Shown here: one piece after another, positions 7,409-16,041 of the stretch
How positions within the stretch are numbered: position 1 is the stretch's first letter
How the letters are laid out: every line of letters begins with the position of its first letter
DNA from: Azonexaceae bacterium
GTDB taxonomy: Bacteria; Pseudomonadota; Gammaproteobacteria; Burkholderiales; Rhodocyclaceae
Reading direction: 5' to 3'
DNA: 51,650 bases
NCBI GenBank assembly: GCA_013335535.1
Contig: JAAXVL010000020.1
Span: 1 to 51,650, forward strand
Position numbers and translations under genes: made by a program
Notes under the pieces: generated by a model
The model's database searches: none
What the model was told of the DNA's origin: nothing
Seen by the model: only the letters and a program-made list of their open reading frames with translations

Positions 7409-9418
7409 CTAGCGCGGCCGCTGCAACCACTTGAGCAGCACGGCGAACAGCACTTCCGGCTCGACCGGCTTGGCAACAAAATCGTCCATGCCGGCATCGA
7501 GGCATTTCTGGCGATCTTCGCGGAAAGCGTTGGCGGTCATGGCCAGGATCGGCGTCTGCCCGTGCCTTGCCAGCAGGCGAATGGCGCGCGTCGCCTTGAG
7601 GCCGTCCATGACCGGCATCTGGACATCCATGAGGATCAGGTCAAAGTCGGCCAGCGCGGCCTTGTCGAGCGCAATAGCCCCGTTCTCGGCAATGTCGACC
7701 GACCAGCCGAGCACCTCGTGCAGCAGTTCAAGGGCGACGATGCGGTTGATTTCATCGTCCTCGACGAGCAAAACGCGAACATCGGCGCAGTGGGTACGCA
7801 AGGCTTCTTCGGTTTCCGTCGTCGACAAAGCACTGGCTGCGGAAGAGTCTGCCATCCCGTTCGAGGCCGGCGGCGGGGTGGCGCAATCCCTGGCCAGACG
7901 CAAAGTCAGGGAGAACGTGCTGCCCTGCCCCAACTGACTGGAGACGACGATATCGCCACCCATCAGATGAACCAGTTGCCGGCAGATGGCCAGACCCAGC
8001 CCGGTGCCGCCATGCTGGCGGGTGGTCGAGGTGTCAGCCTGCTCGAAGGGTTCGAAAATTCGTTGCAGCGCATCCGGGGCGATGCCCACGCCGGTGTCAG
8101 CGATTTCGATGGCAACCAGCACATCGGCGCTGCTCTCCTCGCGGATATCCGCCCGTATCGTCACGCCGCCATGGTCGGTGAATTTGATGGCATTGCTGAC
8201 CAGATTGAGCAGAATTTGCTGGATGCGCAGGGCGTCGCCCGTCAGCGGCATGTCGAGCAGGCGCGGCGCAATCTCGCGCCTGAGCCATAAGCCCTTGGCC
8301 TGCGCCCGTTCGCCGAGCAGGCTGTCGACATTGGCAAAGAGTGCCCCCGCCCGGAACGGCGCCTCTTCGAGGGCCAGTCGTTCGGCCTCGATTTTCGACA
8401 GGTCGAGCACGTCGCCAAGCAGGGCCAGCAAATGATTGGCCGCCTGATTGATGCGACCGAGGTTTTCGACCTGGCCGGGGTCGACGTTCTGCCGGGCCAG
8501 CATGTGCGTCAGGCCGATGATGGCGTTCATCGGCGTGCGCACTTCATGGCTCATGTTGGCCAGGAAGGTGCTTTTCGCCCGGTTGGCCGACTCCGCGGCC
8601 TCCTTGGCCTGCGACAGTTGTCGGGTGCGCTCTTCGACTTCGGACTCGAGACGATCACGGTGGTGCAGCAACTCGGTCCGCGAGGCTTCCCGTTCAGCCG
8701 CCCAGCGCCCCGAAATCCAGCCGCCCCAGACAATACCGGCCAGACCGATGAGCCAGATGAGCAGATGGCTGAGGCCCAGATAGAGGCGCGATTTCTCGAT
8801 CTGCTCGTAATAGGGCGTCAGTGGCAGATTGAGCCCGGTCGCTCCGCGCATGTCACCCGTCTTGTAGCCGAGGATGGCGTGGCATTTGTCGCAGCCCGGC
8901 TCCATGCGCATCGCCCGCAGGTAGCGCAGATAGGGCTTGCCGGCGACTTCCTCGACCTCCCACACCTCGGTTTTCTCGCCGCGCACGAAGGTTTCGAGCT
9001 GACGCTTTTCCCAGGCATCCGGCGCATTGCCCGGATTCAGGTAGCGCAGCCCGGTGATGCGGCCGCGAATGCCATAGTCGGTGGCGTAGAGGTCCATCAT
9101 CTGGCGCAGCATCGAAGCCGGGTTGAGCAAGGTCAGTTTTTTCCCGTCGGCCGAGGTCGCTTCGCGCCCCGGCACGTGCGACAACCACGGCACCGGCTGC
9201 TGGGTTTCGGTGATCGGCACGTAAACCCCGCCATGCAACGTGCCCCAGCGCCGGAAGGAGATGTCCTTGTTGAGATTGGCGCGGGCTTCGGCGTAGGCCA
9301 TCCCCATGGCCTGCTCACTGACGTTGTGAAAATTCCAGACCATCGACAGCGCCAGGACCAGAGTCCACACGGCGGCGGCTAGCAGGGCCAGACGGACGGA
9401 GAGGAGTTTTTCAGCCAT
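7409..9418 (-). CDS. Hybrid sensor histidine kinase with c-type haem (DUF3365) sensor
   Basis: A 669-residue membrane kinase. After an N-terminal transmembrane helix (about residues 5-27) comes a periplasmic DUF3365/Tll0287-like domain with a CDKCH motif near residue 180, the CXXCH signature for covalent haem c. A second helix (about 215-237) leads to a coiled coil, a HisKA domain with phosphoacceptor His in [15 protein letters not shown], an HATPase domain ([14 protein letters not shown], then GTGLGLAI) and a C-terminal receiver with [14 protein letters not shown] and a KPVEPE lysine. The haem suggests sensing of redox, oxygen or NO; this is inference. No separate response regulator lies beside it. 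Confidence 0.88.
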   Translation of the reverse strand: MAEKLLSVRLALLAAAVWTLVLALSMVWNFHNVSEQAMGMAYAEARANLNKDISFRRWGTLHGGVYVPITETQQPVPWLSHVPGREATSADGKKLTLLNPASMLRQMMDLYATDYGIRGRITGLRYLNPGNAPDAWEKRQLETFVRGEKTEVWEVEEVAGKPYLRYLRAMRMEPGCDKCHAILGYKTGDMRGATGLNLPLTPYYEQIEKSRLYLGLSHLLIWLIGLAGIVWGGWISGRWAAEREASRTELLHHRDRLESEVEERTRQLSQAKEAAESANRAKSTFLANMSHEVRTPMNAIIGLTHMLARQNVDPGQVENLGRINQAANHLLALLGDVLDLSKIEAERLALEEAPFRAGALFANVDSLLGERAQAKGLWLRREIAPRLLDMPLTGDALRIQQILLNLVSNAIKFTDHGGVTIRADIREESSADVLVAIEIADTGVGIAPDALQRIFEPFEQADTSTTRQHGGTGLGLAICRQLVHLMGGDIVVSSQLGQGSTFSLTLRLARDCATPPPASNGMADSSAASALSTTETEEALRTHCADVRVLLVEDDEINRIVALELLHEVLGWSVDIAENGAIALDKAALADFDLILMDVQMPVMDGLKATRAIRLLARHGQTPILAMTANAFREDRQKCLDAGMDDFVAKPVEPEVLFAVLLKWLQRPR

Positions 9419-9513
9419 GATGCAAAACGACTTTCATGCAAGGATGAAATCAGCTTCAATCTAGCATGAAACATGCATGATCAAACAACTACGAGCGCAT
9501 ATTCCATGCAGAT

Positions 9514-10653
9514 TCAGGACTCGGCGATGAGCACCCAATGGTTGTCCAGCGCCATCTTTTCCGGCCAGGGCAGCAGCGCCGGTTTGGCGCTCGGGTGCCA
9601 GCGCACCAGGCCGAGGGCGGTCGAGACGAGCACGCCACCGCCCGGGTTGGGGCCGTCCCATCCGGTCAGTGCGTAAGCCTCCTGCAGTTCGACGATGCGC
9701 GTCAGCTTGTCGGGCATGGCCGGGTGCCACAGTTGGGTGATGCCGACATTGTTGCTCGATAGCGCGAAGCCGCCGTTGTAGGCCGGCGCGATGTCGCCGG
9801 CGTAGCCGGCACCGTCGCCAGCGCGGGTCGGCACGGTCAGCTGGTCGCCATCGAGCACGGCGAGAATCGGCGCCGCCGCCCGCGCGGCCGGATCGTCGTG
9901 TTCGGCCTGCATGGCGACGCCGAGGAAACGCTTGCCGCCCGCCGCCCATTCGCTCCACGCCAGGTGGCGCAGGCTCAGGCGCGGGTCGTCCAGCGTCCAT
10001 TGGCGCAACAGCCGACCGCTCTGGCCGTCAAGGCGGACGAGCGAGGCATCCATGCGATGCAGGTCGTATTTCTTGTCGGCAGCGGTACGCGGAATACCGC
10101 CGTTGGCGACCATCAGGTGACCGGCCACGTCGAGCAACACCTGGTGCGGCTCCATGCCGTGCGTTTCCCATTCGGCCAGCTTCTTCAGCGTCTGCCGGTC
10201 GCGCACGCCGATCAGGCCGCGGCCGGTTTTCTGGTCGGTCTCGGTGGTGTAGATGACGTCACCCTTCTGGCTGACGACGACGTGGCCGTTCAGGCGGGCG
10301 TTCGACGCTTCGCCGGCCAGATCGATCTGCTGCGCCACCTGGCCGTCGGGGGCGATGCGCATGAGCCAGCCGCCCGGTCGCACGCCGGTCACGAGCAGGC
10401 TGCCGTCGGCTTCCGGCGTGATGCCGTGCGGCCGCGTCGGCAGGGCGGCGGCGCGGCGGATGGTAATTTTCTTGCCATTCCAGTCAGTGGCGAGAACGCC
10501 CGCGTAGTAGGTGTCGCCGGCATTCGGGCCGCGCCAGGCGGCGGCGATTGAAACGCCGCTCGGTACGGCCTCGCCGGCCCAGGCCCAGCGGGCGGATGGG
10601 AGCGCCGCCAGCGCGCCGGCCATTTTCAAAAACTCGCGTCGTGTCGTTTTCAT
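9514..10653 (-). CDS. Tat-exported DUF1513 protein
   Basis: This 379-residue protein starts with a twin-arginine signal (TRREFLKMAGALAALPS), so it is likely exported folded to the periplasm. The rest is a repetitive beta-rich domain of the DUF1513 family, probably a beta-propeller (repeats of G.L....PDGQ and G.L...W type, for example GQSGRLLRQWTLDD). DUF1513 genes are often found with periplasmic iron-uptake genes such as imelysin-like proteins, though the role is not established. Here it lies downstream of the Fiu-type receptor on the same strand, separated by a terminator and copy C of the dispersed element, which fits a link to iron. Confidence 0.82.
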   Translation of the reverse strand: MKTTRREFLKMAGALAALPSARWAWAGEAVPSGVSIAAAWRGPNAGDTYYAGVLATDWNGKKITIRRAAALPTRPHGITPEADGSLLVTGVRPGGWLMRIAPDGQVAQQIDLAGEASNARLNGHVVVSQKGDVIYTTETDQKTGRGLIGVRDRQTLKKLAEWETHGMEPHQVLLDVAGHLMVANGGIPRTAADKKYDLHRMDASLVRLDGQSGRLLRQWTLDDPRLSLRHLAWSEWAAGGKRFLGVAMQAEHDDPAARAAAPILAVLDGDQLTVPTRAGDGAGYAGDIAPAYNGGFALSSNNVGITQLWHPAMPDKLTRIVELQEAYALTGWDGPNPGGGVLVSTALGLVRWHPSAKPALLPWPEKMALDNHWVLIAES

Positions 10654-10669
10654 GATGTTTCAGTGATTC

Positions 10670-10708
10670 CCACGGTCAACCGGAAAAACCGGCCAAAATT
10701 GAAATGCC
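10670..10708 (-). repeat. Dispersed uptake-like element, copy C
   Basis: Core CCACGGTCAACCGG at 10670-10683, then AAAAA, GGCC, AAAATT and GAAATGCC. It sits just upstream of the DUF1513 start codon. Confidence 0.93.
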
Positions 10709-10719
10709 ATTGCGGCCGG

Positions 10720-10749
10720 AAAACGGCCCGTTCCGCAGAACGGGCCGTT
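10720..10749 (-). terminator. Terminator of the TonB-dependent receptor gene
   Basis: An 11-base inverted repeat (AACGGCCCGTT and AACGGGCCGTT, loop CCGCAG), followed on the reverse strand by four T. It lies just after the receptor stop codon. Confidence 0.8.
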
Positions 10750-10758
10750 GGCAAACAA

Positions 10759-13080
10759 TCAGAACTTGTACTCGCCACTCAGGATGAAGCGCCGCGCCTG
10801 GCCGGGCACGGTGAAGCCGCCGTTGTCATAGAGCGCGTCGTAATAGACCCGGTCGAACAGGTTCTGGACATTGAACTTGATGGTGTATTTGGGCTGTTCG
10901 TAGCTCACCATGGCATCCCAGCGCACGTAACCCGGCACCGAGTTCGGCGTGAAGCTCGTCGAGCAGTTGCTGTACGACCACAGGCGTGTCGTCGCATTCT
11001 GCGTTGCCGCGCCGCAGGTGCCGACGCCGTAGGCCGTCCGGCTGCTCTTGGCTTCGAAGCCGAGGCCGGCCTTCCAGCTTTCGGCAAAGCGGTAGGTCGT
11101 CCATAAGTTGGCCGTGAAGGCCGGCGTGTTGCGCGGGCGATGGCCTTCGGAAACCTGCTGCGAACGATTGGCATAGACCTGCTCATTGGCGTCGGCCGCC
11201 TCGCCCGTCGCATAACCCAGGCCACCGTTGGCCGTGCCGTTGGCGGTCGCTTGGGCGAAGGTCTGGCCGGTCGCCGTGCCGTCATACTGCTCGTTGACCT
11301 TGGCCGACATCAGCGCGATGCCGCCGAACACTTCCCAGTTCGAGGTGATGCGCCCAGCCAGTTCGAATTCGACGCCGTTGGTGGTGCGTTTCTTCGAGAG
11401 CAAGGCAGCCGTCGATTCGAGATCGGTATTGCGTTCCCAGTCCTTGGACGCCGTGTAGATCGCCGTGCGGAAGGTCAGATCGCCATCGAGGAACAGCCAT
11501 TTGCCGCCCAGTTCCGAGACCTGGCTGCGCTCCGGCGGCAACTCGCCCCCGGACAGCTGGTAAAGGTCGGCCGTTGGGCTAAAGGAATCGCTCCAGCTCA
11601 GGTAGTAATGCGAGGCCGCGTCCGGCTGCCAGGACAGCCCGGTGCGATAGCTCCACTGGCCGAAATTGAGGCTCGGCGAATTCACACTCGAATACTGGGC
11701 GCGCATTTCGTCGCGGCGGATCCCGAACGTCGCCTTCCAGTTACGGACGAACTCGACCGTGTCCTGAGCGTAGACGCTGTAGGTATCGCCGGAATAGGTC
11801 GTCGGCAAGCCGGTAAATTGGCCGGGCACATACATCGGGTTATTGGCCGAGCCCAGGTTGCGCAGCGCCCAGCGGATCGACTCCTCGCGCAGGTATTCGG
11901 CCCCGGTCACGACTTCGTGCTTCATGCCGAGCAGCGAGAACGCCGTGTTGAAATCGCTCTGCAGCACGTAGTTGTCGGTCTCGAACTCGCGCGTCTTGGC
12001 CTGGCCGGCGGTGCTCGCTGCCGTCAGCGTGCCCTGCCCGGCCACCGCCCAATACGAGCGCTTGTAGTTGGCCCGGCGCAGCACCGTGCGCCATTCGGTA
12101 TCCGGCGCAAAACGATGCAGATAGCTTGCCGTCGTGATGTTGGTGTCGCTATTGTCGAAATTGGCGTCGACGCCGTAGTAATTGCCGGCCTTGGCCATCG
12201 CCTCGTTCGGCCGGCGATTGACGAAGGGCACGCCGTAGTCGGCCGTGTCGCGCGTCTTGACCCAGAGATGGCTGAGCGTCACCTCGTCGGCTGTGCCAAG
12301 ACCGAAGGCAATGCTTGGCGCGACGCCGGTGCGGTGGATTTCCGGCTCGCTGCCGGTGTAGGGATTGGAGCGGGCGCTGCCTTCGTCGCGGTTCATGACG
12401 TTGAGGCGGAACGCCGTCGTCTCGCCGAGGCGCTGGTTGAGGTCGGCCTTCACCTCCTGGAAACCGTCGGTGCCGATGCCGACGCCAGCCTTGTTGATGC
12501 CGTACAGCATCGGCGTCTTGCTCACCTGATTAATGACGCCACCGGCCTGGCCACGGCCAAACAGCATCGCCGCCGAACCGCGCAGCACATCGACCTGCTC
12601 CAAGTTGAACACCTCGCGGTTGTATTGCGCCGTGTCGCGGATGCCGTCGAGGTACATGTCGCCGAAGGTATAGAACCCGCGCAGCATCATGTTGTCGCCC
12701 GAACGGCCGCCCTCGGCAGCGTTGAAGGTCAGGCCAGAGACATTGCGCAGCGCCTCGCGCAGCGAATTGGCCTCCTGCTCTTCCATGAGCGCCTTGGTCA
12801 CCGTCGTGATGGCCTGCGGCACATCGTGCGGGTCCTGGACCACCTTGCCGACGCGCGTCTTAGTCGCGACATAGCGGTCTTCCTGCTCGGCACTAGCCTT
12901 GACGGTAACCGGCGCCAGCGTCTGTTCTTCGGCTGCGGAAGCGTCCACCGCGCCGAGCAAACCGGCGACAACGGCCACGCCCAAAGGCAGCAGACCGGCC
13001 GGACGTCCACGCCCAAAAGAGGTCGCAACCCCGGCCACCGGCACTGTCGATTTATTTTTACGGCTGTTTTTCACATGCAT
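10759..13080 (-). CDS. TonB-dependent siderophore receptor, Fiu-like
   Basis: An outer-membrane receptor for ferric siderophores, probably catecholates by resemblance to Fiu. The 773-residue precursor has a long basic N-terminus and signal peptide (cleavage near DASAAEEQ), a TonB-box-like TLAPVTV stretch, a plug domain (about 60-200) containing MLRGFYTFGDMYLDGIRDT and EQVDVLRGSAAMLFGRGQ, and a 22-strand barrel ending in an aromatic residue (ILSGEYKF). It faces the hemP-tonB operon across a divergent region with Fur-like sites. Its leader holds a GCCAGCC-rich repeat shared with ftrC and bfr. The ligand cannot be told from sequence. Confidence 0.9.
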   Translation of the reverse strand: MHVKNSRKNKSTVPVAGVATSFGRGRPAGLLPLGVAVVAGLLGAVDASAAEEQTLAPVTVKASAEQEDRYVATKTRVGKVVQDPHDVPQAITTVTKALMEEQEANSLREALRNVSGLTFNAAEGGRSGDNMMLRGFYTFGDMYLDGIRDTAQYNREVFNLEQVDVLRGSAAMLFGRGQAGGVINQVSKTPMLYGINKAGVGIGTDGFQEVKADLNQRLGETTAFRLNVMNRDEGSARSNPYTGSEPEIHRTGVAPSIAFGLGTADEVTLSHLWVKTRDTADYGVPFVNRRPNEAMAKAGNYYGVDANFDNSDTNITTASYLHRFAPDTEWRTVLRRANYKRSYWAVAGQGTLTAASTAGQAKTREFETDNYVLQSDFNTAFSLLGMKHEVVTGAEYLREESIRWALRNLGSANNPMYVPGQFTGLPTTYSGDTYSVYAQDTVEFVRNWKATFGIRRDEMRAQYSSVNSPSLNFGQWSYRTGLSWQPDAASHYYLSWSDSFSPTADLYQLSGGELPPERSQVSELGGKWLFLDGDLTFRTAIYTASKDWERNTDLESTAALLSKKRTTNGVEFELAGRITSNWEVFGGIALMSAKVNEQYDGTATGQTFAQATANGTANGGLGYATGEAADANEQVYANRSQQVSEGHRPRNTPAFTANLWTTYRFAESWKAGLGFEAKSSRTAYGVGTCGAATQNATTRLWSYSNCSTSFTPNSVPGYVRWDAMVSYEQPKYTIKFNVQNLFDRVYYDALYDNGGFTVPGQARRFILSGEYKF

Positions 13081-13097
13081 TCCCCTGTCGAGTCAAA

Positions 13098-13134
13098 ACA
13101 TGGCTGGCTGGCAGGAAGCTGGCTTGCCGAACAA
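13098..13134 (-). repeat. GCCAGCCAGCC leader repeat, receptor proximal copy
   Basis: On the reverse (mRNA sense) strand this reads TTGTTCGGCAAGCCAGC and then GCCAGCCAGCCATGT. It resembles the leaders of ftrC (17891-17920) and bfr (34240-34280). Confidence 0.6.
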
Positions 13135-13217
13135 AAATTGGCAGAGGGCGGAAACAGTCGCGCGCCGCGCCGGATCACCGAAAAAACGCACAAATGCCCT
13201 CTGGAACACGAATCAGG

Positions 13218-13254
13218 ACATGGCTGGCAGTGCGGCGGCTGGCTAGTCGAACAA
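13218..13254 (-). repeat. GCCAGCCAGCC leader repeat, receptor distal copy
   Basis: Imperfect second copy 120 bases upstream of the first, sharing ACATGGCTGGC, GCTGGCT and CGAACAA in the same order on the forward strand. Confidence 0.6.
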
Positions 13255-13260
13255 CGTTGT

Positions 13261-13280
13261 TGAGAATGTATCGCATTTAC
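13261..13280. promoter_or_regulatory. Fur-like box 1 (receptor side)
   Basis: TGAGAATGTATCGCATTTAC is a partial match to the Fur consensus, with partly inverted halves GAGAATG and CATTTAC. Its position fits the receptor promoter. Confidence 0.5.
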
Positions 13281-13322
13281 AACACACCGACAAGCCAATT
13301 GCGAATAATTCCCAACAGCAAT

Positions 13323-13337
13323 TGACATTTATTCTCA
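13323..13337. promoter_or_regulatory. Fur-like box 2 (hemP side)
   Basis: TGACATTTATTCTCA matches 11 of 14 bases of the 7-1-7 Fur consensus TGATAATNATTATCA, and 13 of 15 bases of the box before bfd at 35448-35462. Confidence 0.65.
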
Positions 13338-13383
13338 TCAACGAGAAGATGCGACTAATTCTTGTTTCCATCCAAAACCAACC

Positions 13384-13560
13384 ATGTCCCATCCGCCCAA
13401 ACCCGCAGCCCCCGAAAAAGCGCCGGACAAGACTGAACTCCGCCGCCGCATTCACAGCGAACACCTCCTGTGCGGCGAATCGACCATCGAGATCGAGCAT
13501 GCCGGGCAGTGCTACCTGTTGCGCGTGACCCGCGAAAACAAGCTGATCCTGACCAAATGA
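13384..13560 (+). CDS. hemP: Hemin uptake protein HemP
   Basis: A 58-residue protein of the HemP family. The C-terminal half (RRIHSEHLLCGESTIEIEH, then YLLRVTRENKLILTK) carries the family pattern of a short beta-sheet ending LxLTRxGKLILTK. HemP genes lie with haem or siderophore uptake systems in many betaproteobacteria, and in some species HemP activates the uptake receptor gene. Here it leads the tonB-exbB-exbD-ftr run and sits just downstream of a Fur-like box. Its TGA overlaps the ATG of a 29-codon ORF. Confidence 0.85.
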   Translation: MSHPPKPAAPEKAPDKTELRRRIHSEHLLCGESTIEIEHAGQCYLLRVTRENKLILTK

Positions 13561-13646
13561 CACGCCGCCAGCCGACCTTTGGCCCGATTGCCGCCCGCCA
13601 CGCTGGCGGCCTCGCCGCAGTTCATGCCTGCGAGATGCGCCGATGA
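13557..13646 (+). CDS. 29-codon ORF bridging hemP and tonB
   Basis: ATG at 13557 overlaps the hemP stop (ATGA), and the TGA stop at 13644-13646 overlaps the tonB ATG at 13643 (ATGA). The product, which starts MTRRQPTFGPIAARHAGG, is basic and unrecognised. The frame may exist to carry ribosomes from hemP into tonB rather than to make a stable peptide. Arginine-rich composition alone does not prove coding. Confidence 0.4.
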   Translation: MTRRQPTFGPIAARHAGGLAAVHACEMRR

Positions 13647-14278
13647 GCTACACCACCGCCCGCCCCTCTCCTTTCCAGCGCAGCGGCCTGCTCGGCGTGG
13701 TGATCGGCTTGCATGTCGGCGTCTTCCTGCTCATCCTGGCAGCCAAGACCGTGGTGCCGCAGATCATGGAAATTCCGCTCGTCGTCGATCTGCTGCAACC
13801 GACCGAGGCGCAGAAAGCCCCCGAACCCAAGCCGCTGCCCATGGTCAAGCCGACGCCGGTCAAGGCGCCGCCCACCCCGGCACCGAAGGCAGCCCCACCG
13901 CAGATCGAAGCCACGCAAAGCAGCGTACCGGCACCATCGGCCCCGGTTGCCGCGCCGCTCGAAGCCAAACCGACGCCCCCCGCCCCCGAACCGGTCAGCC
14001 AGGCCCGCTTCGATGCCGATTACCTGAAGAACCCGGCCCCGCCCTACCCGCCGCTGGCCCGCCGCATGGGCGAAGAGGGCAGGGTCTTGCTGCGCGTACT
14101 GGTGACGCCGCAGGGCACTGCCGAGAGTGTCGAGATCAAGACGTCTTCGGGCAGCGACCGGCTGGACGACTCGGCTCAAAGAACCGTTCGCAACTGGAAA
14201 TTCATCCCGGCCAGGCGCGGCGACAGCGCCGTCCAGAGCTGGGTGCTGGTCCCCATCATTTTCAAATTGGAGCATTGA
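13643..14278 (+). CDS. tonB: TonB energy-transducing protein
   Basis: TonB passes proton-motive energy from ExbB-ExbD to outer-membrane receptors. The 211-residue protein has a short cytoplasmic start, one transmembrane helix (about residues 14-36), a long Pro/Lys/Ala-rich periplasmic spacer (about 50-125) and the C-terminal domain with the family YPPLARRMGEEGRVLLRVLV region followed by DDSAQRTVRNWKFIPA. It is followed one base later by exbB. It probably serves the Fiu-like receptor opposite and the truncated receptor at the right edge, among others. Confidence 0.93.
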   Translation: MSYTTARPSPFQRSGLLGVVIGLHVGVFLLILAAKTVVPQIMEIPLVVDLLQPTEAQKAPEPKPLPMVKPTPVKAPPTPAPKAAPPQIEATQSSVPAPSAPVAAPLEAKPTPPAPEPVSQARFDADYLKNPAPPYPPLARRMGEEGRVLLRVLVTPQGTAESVEIKTSSGSDRLDDSAQRTVRNWKFIPARRGDSAVQSWVLVPIIFKLEH

Positions 14279-14279
14279 C

Positions 14280-15014
14280 ATGCAGGAAAACTCGTTCGGT
14301 TTCGCCCACCTGTGGGCCAGCGGCGACAGCATTTCGCACGCCGTCGCGGTCATTCTCGCCATCATGTCCGTCATCAGCTGGTACCTGATCCTGGCCAAGG
14401 CCGTCGATTGGTGGAATATGCGCCGGGCGGCCAGGGCACTCGGCGCTTTCTGGTCGGCGAGCAGCGTTGGCGACGGCATCGCCCTGCTCAATCAAGCCGG
14501 TGCTGACAGCCCCTACGCCCAACTGGCGACGCAAGCCAACGCCTGCAACAACGACTGCGAAGCCGCCCCCGGCCGCCTCGCCTCGCGCTTCGACCCGGCC
14601 GAACAGATGGAGCGCGCCCTGCGCCAGCAACTCTCCACCACACAGGCCGGCATGGAAAATGGCCTGACCCTGCTCGCCACGACGGGTGCGACGGCGCCCT
14701 TCGTCGGCCTGCTCGGCACGGTCTGGGGCATTTACCACGCGCTGCTCGCCATCGGCCTGTCTGGCCAGGCGGCGCTCGAAAAAGTCGCCGGCCCGGTCGG
14801 CGAGGCGCTGATCATGACCGCCGCCGGCCTCGCCGTCGCGCTGCCCGCCGTCTTCGCCTACAACGCCTTCACCCGCGCCAACCGCGTCATCCTGGCCGAT
14901 CTCGACGCCTTCGCCCACGACCTGCATGCCTTCTTCACGGTCGGCAAGCCGTTCGTCGCCAACAGCGCGCAGATCCACCCGATGCGGGCGCGCATTGCAG
15001 CGGAGGCGGCATAA
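14280..15014 (+). CDS. exbB: Biopolymer transport protein ExbB
   Basis: ExbB is the pentameric inner-membrane part of the TonB motor. The 244-residue product has three transmembrane regions: about 18-38, then the MotA/TolQ/ExbB core around TLLATTGATAPFVGLLGTVW (about 125-150), and about 165-190 (EALIMTAAGLAVALPAVFAYN). The open frame extends upstream through tonB, but ATG 14280, one base after the tonB stop, is the natural start. It ends one base before exbD. Confidence 0.93.
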   Translation: MQENSFGFAHLWASGDSISHAVAVILAIMSVISWYLILAKAVDWWNMRRAARALGAFWSASSVGDGIALLNQAGADSPYAQLATQANACNNDCEAAPGRLASRFDPAEQMERALRQQLSTTQAGMENGLTLLATTGATAPFVGLLGTVWGIYHALLAIGLSGQAALEKVAGPVGEALIMTAAGLAVALPAVFAYNAFTRANRVILADLDAFAHDLHAFFTVGKPFVANSAQIHPMRARIAAEAA

Positions 15015-15015
15015 C

Positions 15016-15441
15016 ATGGCCATCGGCAGCTTCAACGCGCAGAACCACCAGATGCCGACGGCGGAGATCAACATGACGCCGCTCGTCGATGTGATGCTGG
15101 TTCTGCTCATCATCTTCATCATCACGGCGCCGCTCATGACGCACCAGGTGCCGGTCGATCTGCCCCGCGCCTCGAGTACGCCGACGCCGGAAAAACCGCT
15201 GACGCTGCAGGTCAGCATCGATGCCGACAACCACGTTTTTTTGGCCGCAAATCCGGTTGACCGTGACAGTCTCGAAGCCCGCTTCCGCGACGCCGTGGCG
15301 CAGGATGCCAAGGTCGAAATGCACCTGCGAGCCGACCGCGCGACGCGCTACGAAACCGTGGCCGAAACGATGAGCGCCGCGCGTCGGGCCGGGCTGACCA
15401 AGATCGGCTTCGTCACCCAGCCGGGCGCTGCCCCCCTCTGA
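15016..15441 (+). CDS. exbD: Biopolymer transport protein ExbD
   Basis: ExbD is the proton-conducting partner of ExbB. The 141-residue protein has a short cytoplasmic N-terminus (AEINMTPLVDVMLVLLIIFI) whose Asp in the membrane helix is the conserved proton carrier, and a periplasmic domain. Residues about 78-84 (NPVDRD) are encoded by copy D of the dispersed element. They align with the ordinary PV-x-x-x-L part of ExbD, so no extra residues are present. Confidence 0.92.
   Translation: MAIGSFNAQNHQMPTAEINMTPLVDVMLVLLIIFIITAPLMTHQVPVDLPRASSTPTPEKPLTLQVSIDADNHVFLAANPVDRDSLEARFRDAVAQDAKVEMHLRADRATRYETVAETMSAARRAGLTKIGFVTQPGAAPL
15234..15266 (+). repeat. Dispersed uptake-like element, copy D (inside exbD)
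   Basis: CGTTTTTTGGCC, then core CCGGTTGACCGTGA at 15253-15266, one base off at the outer edge. Read in frame as N-P-V-D-R-D. Confidence 0.85.
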
Positions 15442-15493
15442 TTTTTTTCTTGAAACCATCCTCCAGCCAGACAACCCAGGGAGTTAAATAATC

Positions 15494-16039
15494 ATGCAAA
15501 CCGTCAAAAACCTTGTTTCCGCACTGGCCTTGTCGGCCGCACTGGCCACCCCGGCTCTCGCCATCGAATACCCGATCGGTGTTCCGCAGCAACGTAACGG
15601 CATGGAAATCGCCGCCGTTTATCTGCAACCGGTCGAAATGGAACCGGACGGCATGATGAAGAAGGCCGCCGAATCTGACATCCACCTCGAAGCGGACATC
15701 CACGCCCTGGCCAACAACCCGAACGGTTTCGAGGAAGGCGCCTGGATGCCTTACCTCGTCATCAAATTTGAAGTGAGCAAGATCGGCGGCGACTTCAAGG
15801 TCGCCGGCGATTTCATGCCGATGGTCGCCAACGACGGTCCGCACTACGGCGACAACGTCAAGCTGGCCGGCCCGGGCAAGTACAAGGTGAAATACACCAT
15901 CCTGCCGCCCTCGGCCAACCCGCATTCGCATTTCGGCCGCCATACCGATCGCGCCACCGGCGTTCGCCCGTGGTTCAAGCCGTTTGAAGTCGAGTACGAA
16001 TTCACCTACGTCGGCATCGGTAAAAAAGGCGGCTACTGA
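15494..16039 (+). CDS. ftrA: Periplasmic P19-type iron transport protein FtrA
   Basis: This 181-residue precursor has a signal peptide (cleavage near ATPALAIEYPIG) and the P19/Tpd/FetP iron-binding fold. Likely metal ligands are the Met and His of GMEIAAVYLQPVEM, SDIHLEADIHA and NPHSHFGRH. In the Bordetella/Brucella FtrABCD system the homologue binds periplasmic iron and acts with a cupredoxin, an FTR1 permease and a polyferredoxin, all of which follow here. It starts 52 bases after exbD behind AGGGAG, and may share the upstream promoter or have its own. Confidence 0.9.
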   Translation: MQTVKNLVSALALSAALATPALAIEYPIGVPQQRNGMEIAAVYLQPVEMEPDGMMKKAAESDIHLEADIHALANNPNGFEEGAWMPYLVIKFEVSKIGGDFKVAGDFMPMVANDGPHYGDNVKLAGPGKYKVKYTILPPSANPHSHFGRHTDRATGVRPWFKPFEVEYEFTYVGIGKKGGY

Positions 16040-16041
16040 TC

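Larger units (their letters stand above)
13081..13383. other. Divergent regulatory region, receptor / hemP
   Basis: A 303-base non-coding region. Its left part is the receptor leader, with a 37-base sequence repeated imperfectly exactly 120 bases apart (13098-13134 and 13218-13254; 29 of 37 identical). Its right part is AT-rich and holds two Fur-like palindromes (13261-13280 and 13323-13337). I see no reading frame that looks coding. Confidence 0.7.

Noticed and set aside
11140..13263. A 707-codon open frame on the forward strand
   Set aside because: It is antisense to the TonB-dependent receptor, whose protein has all family features. High GC produces long shadow frames.
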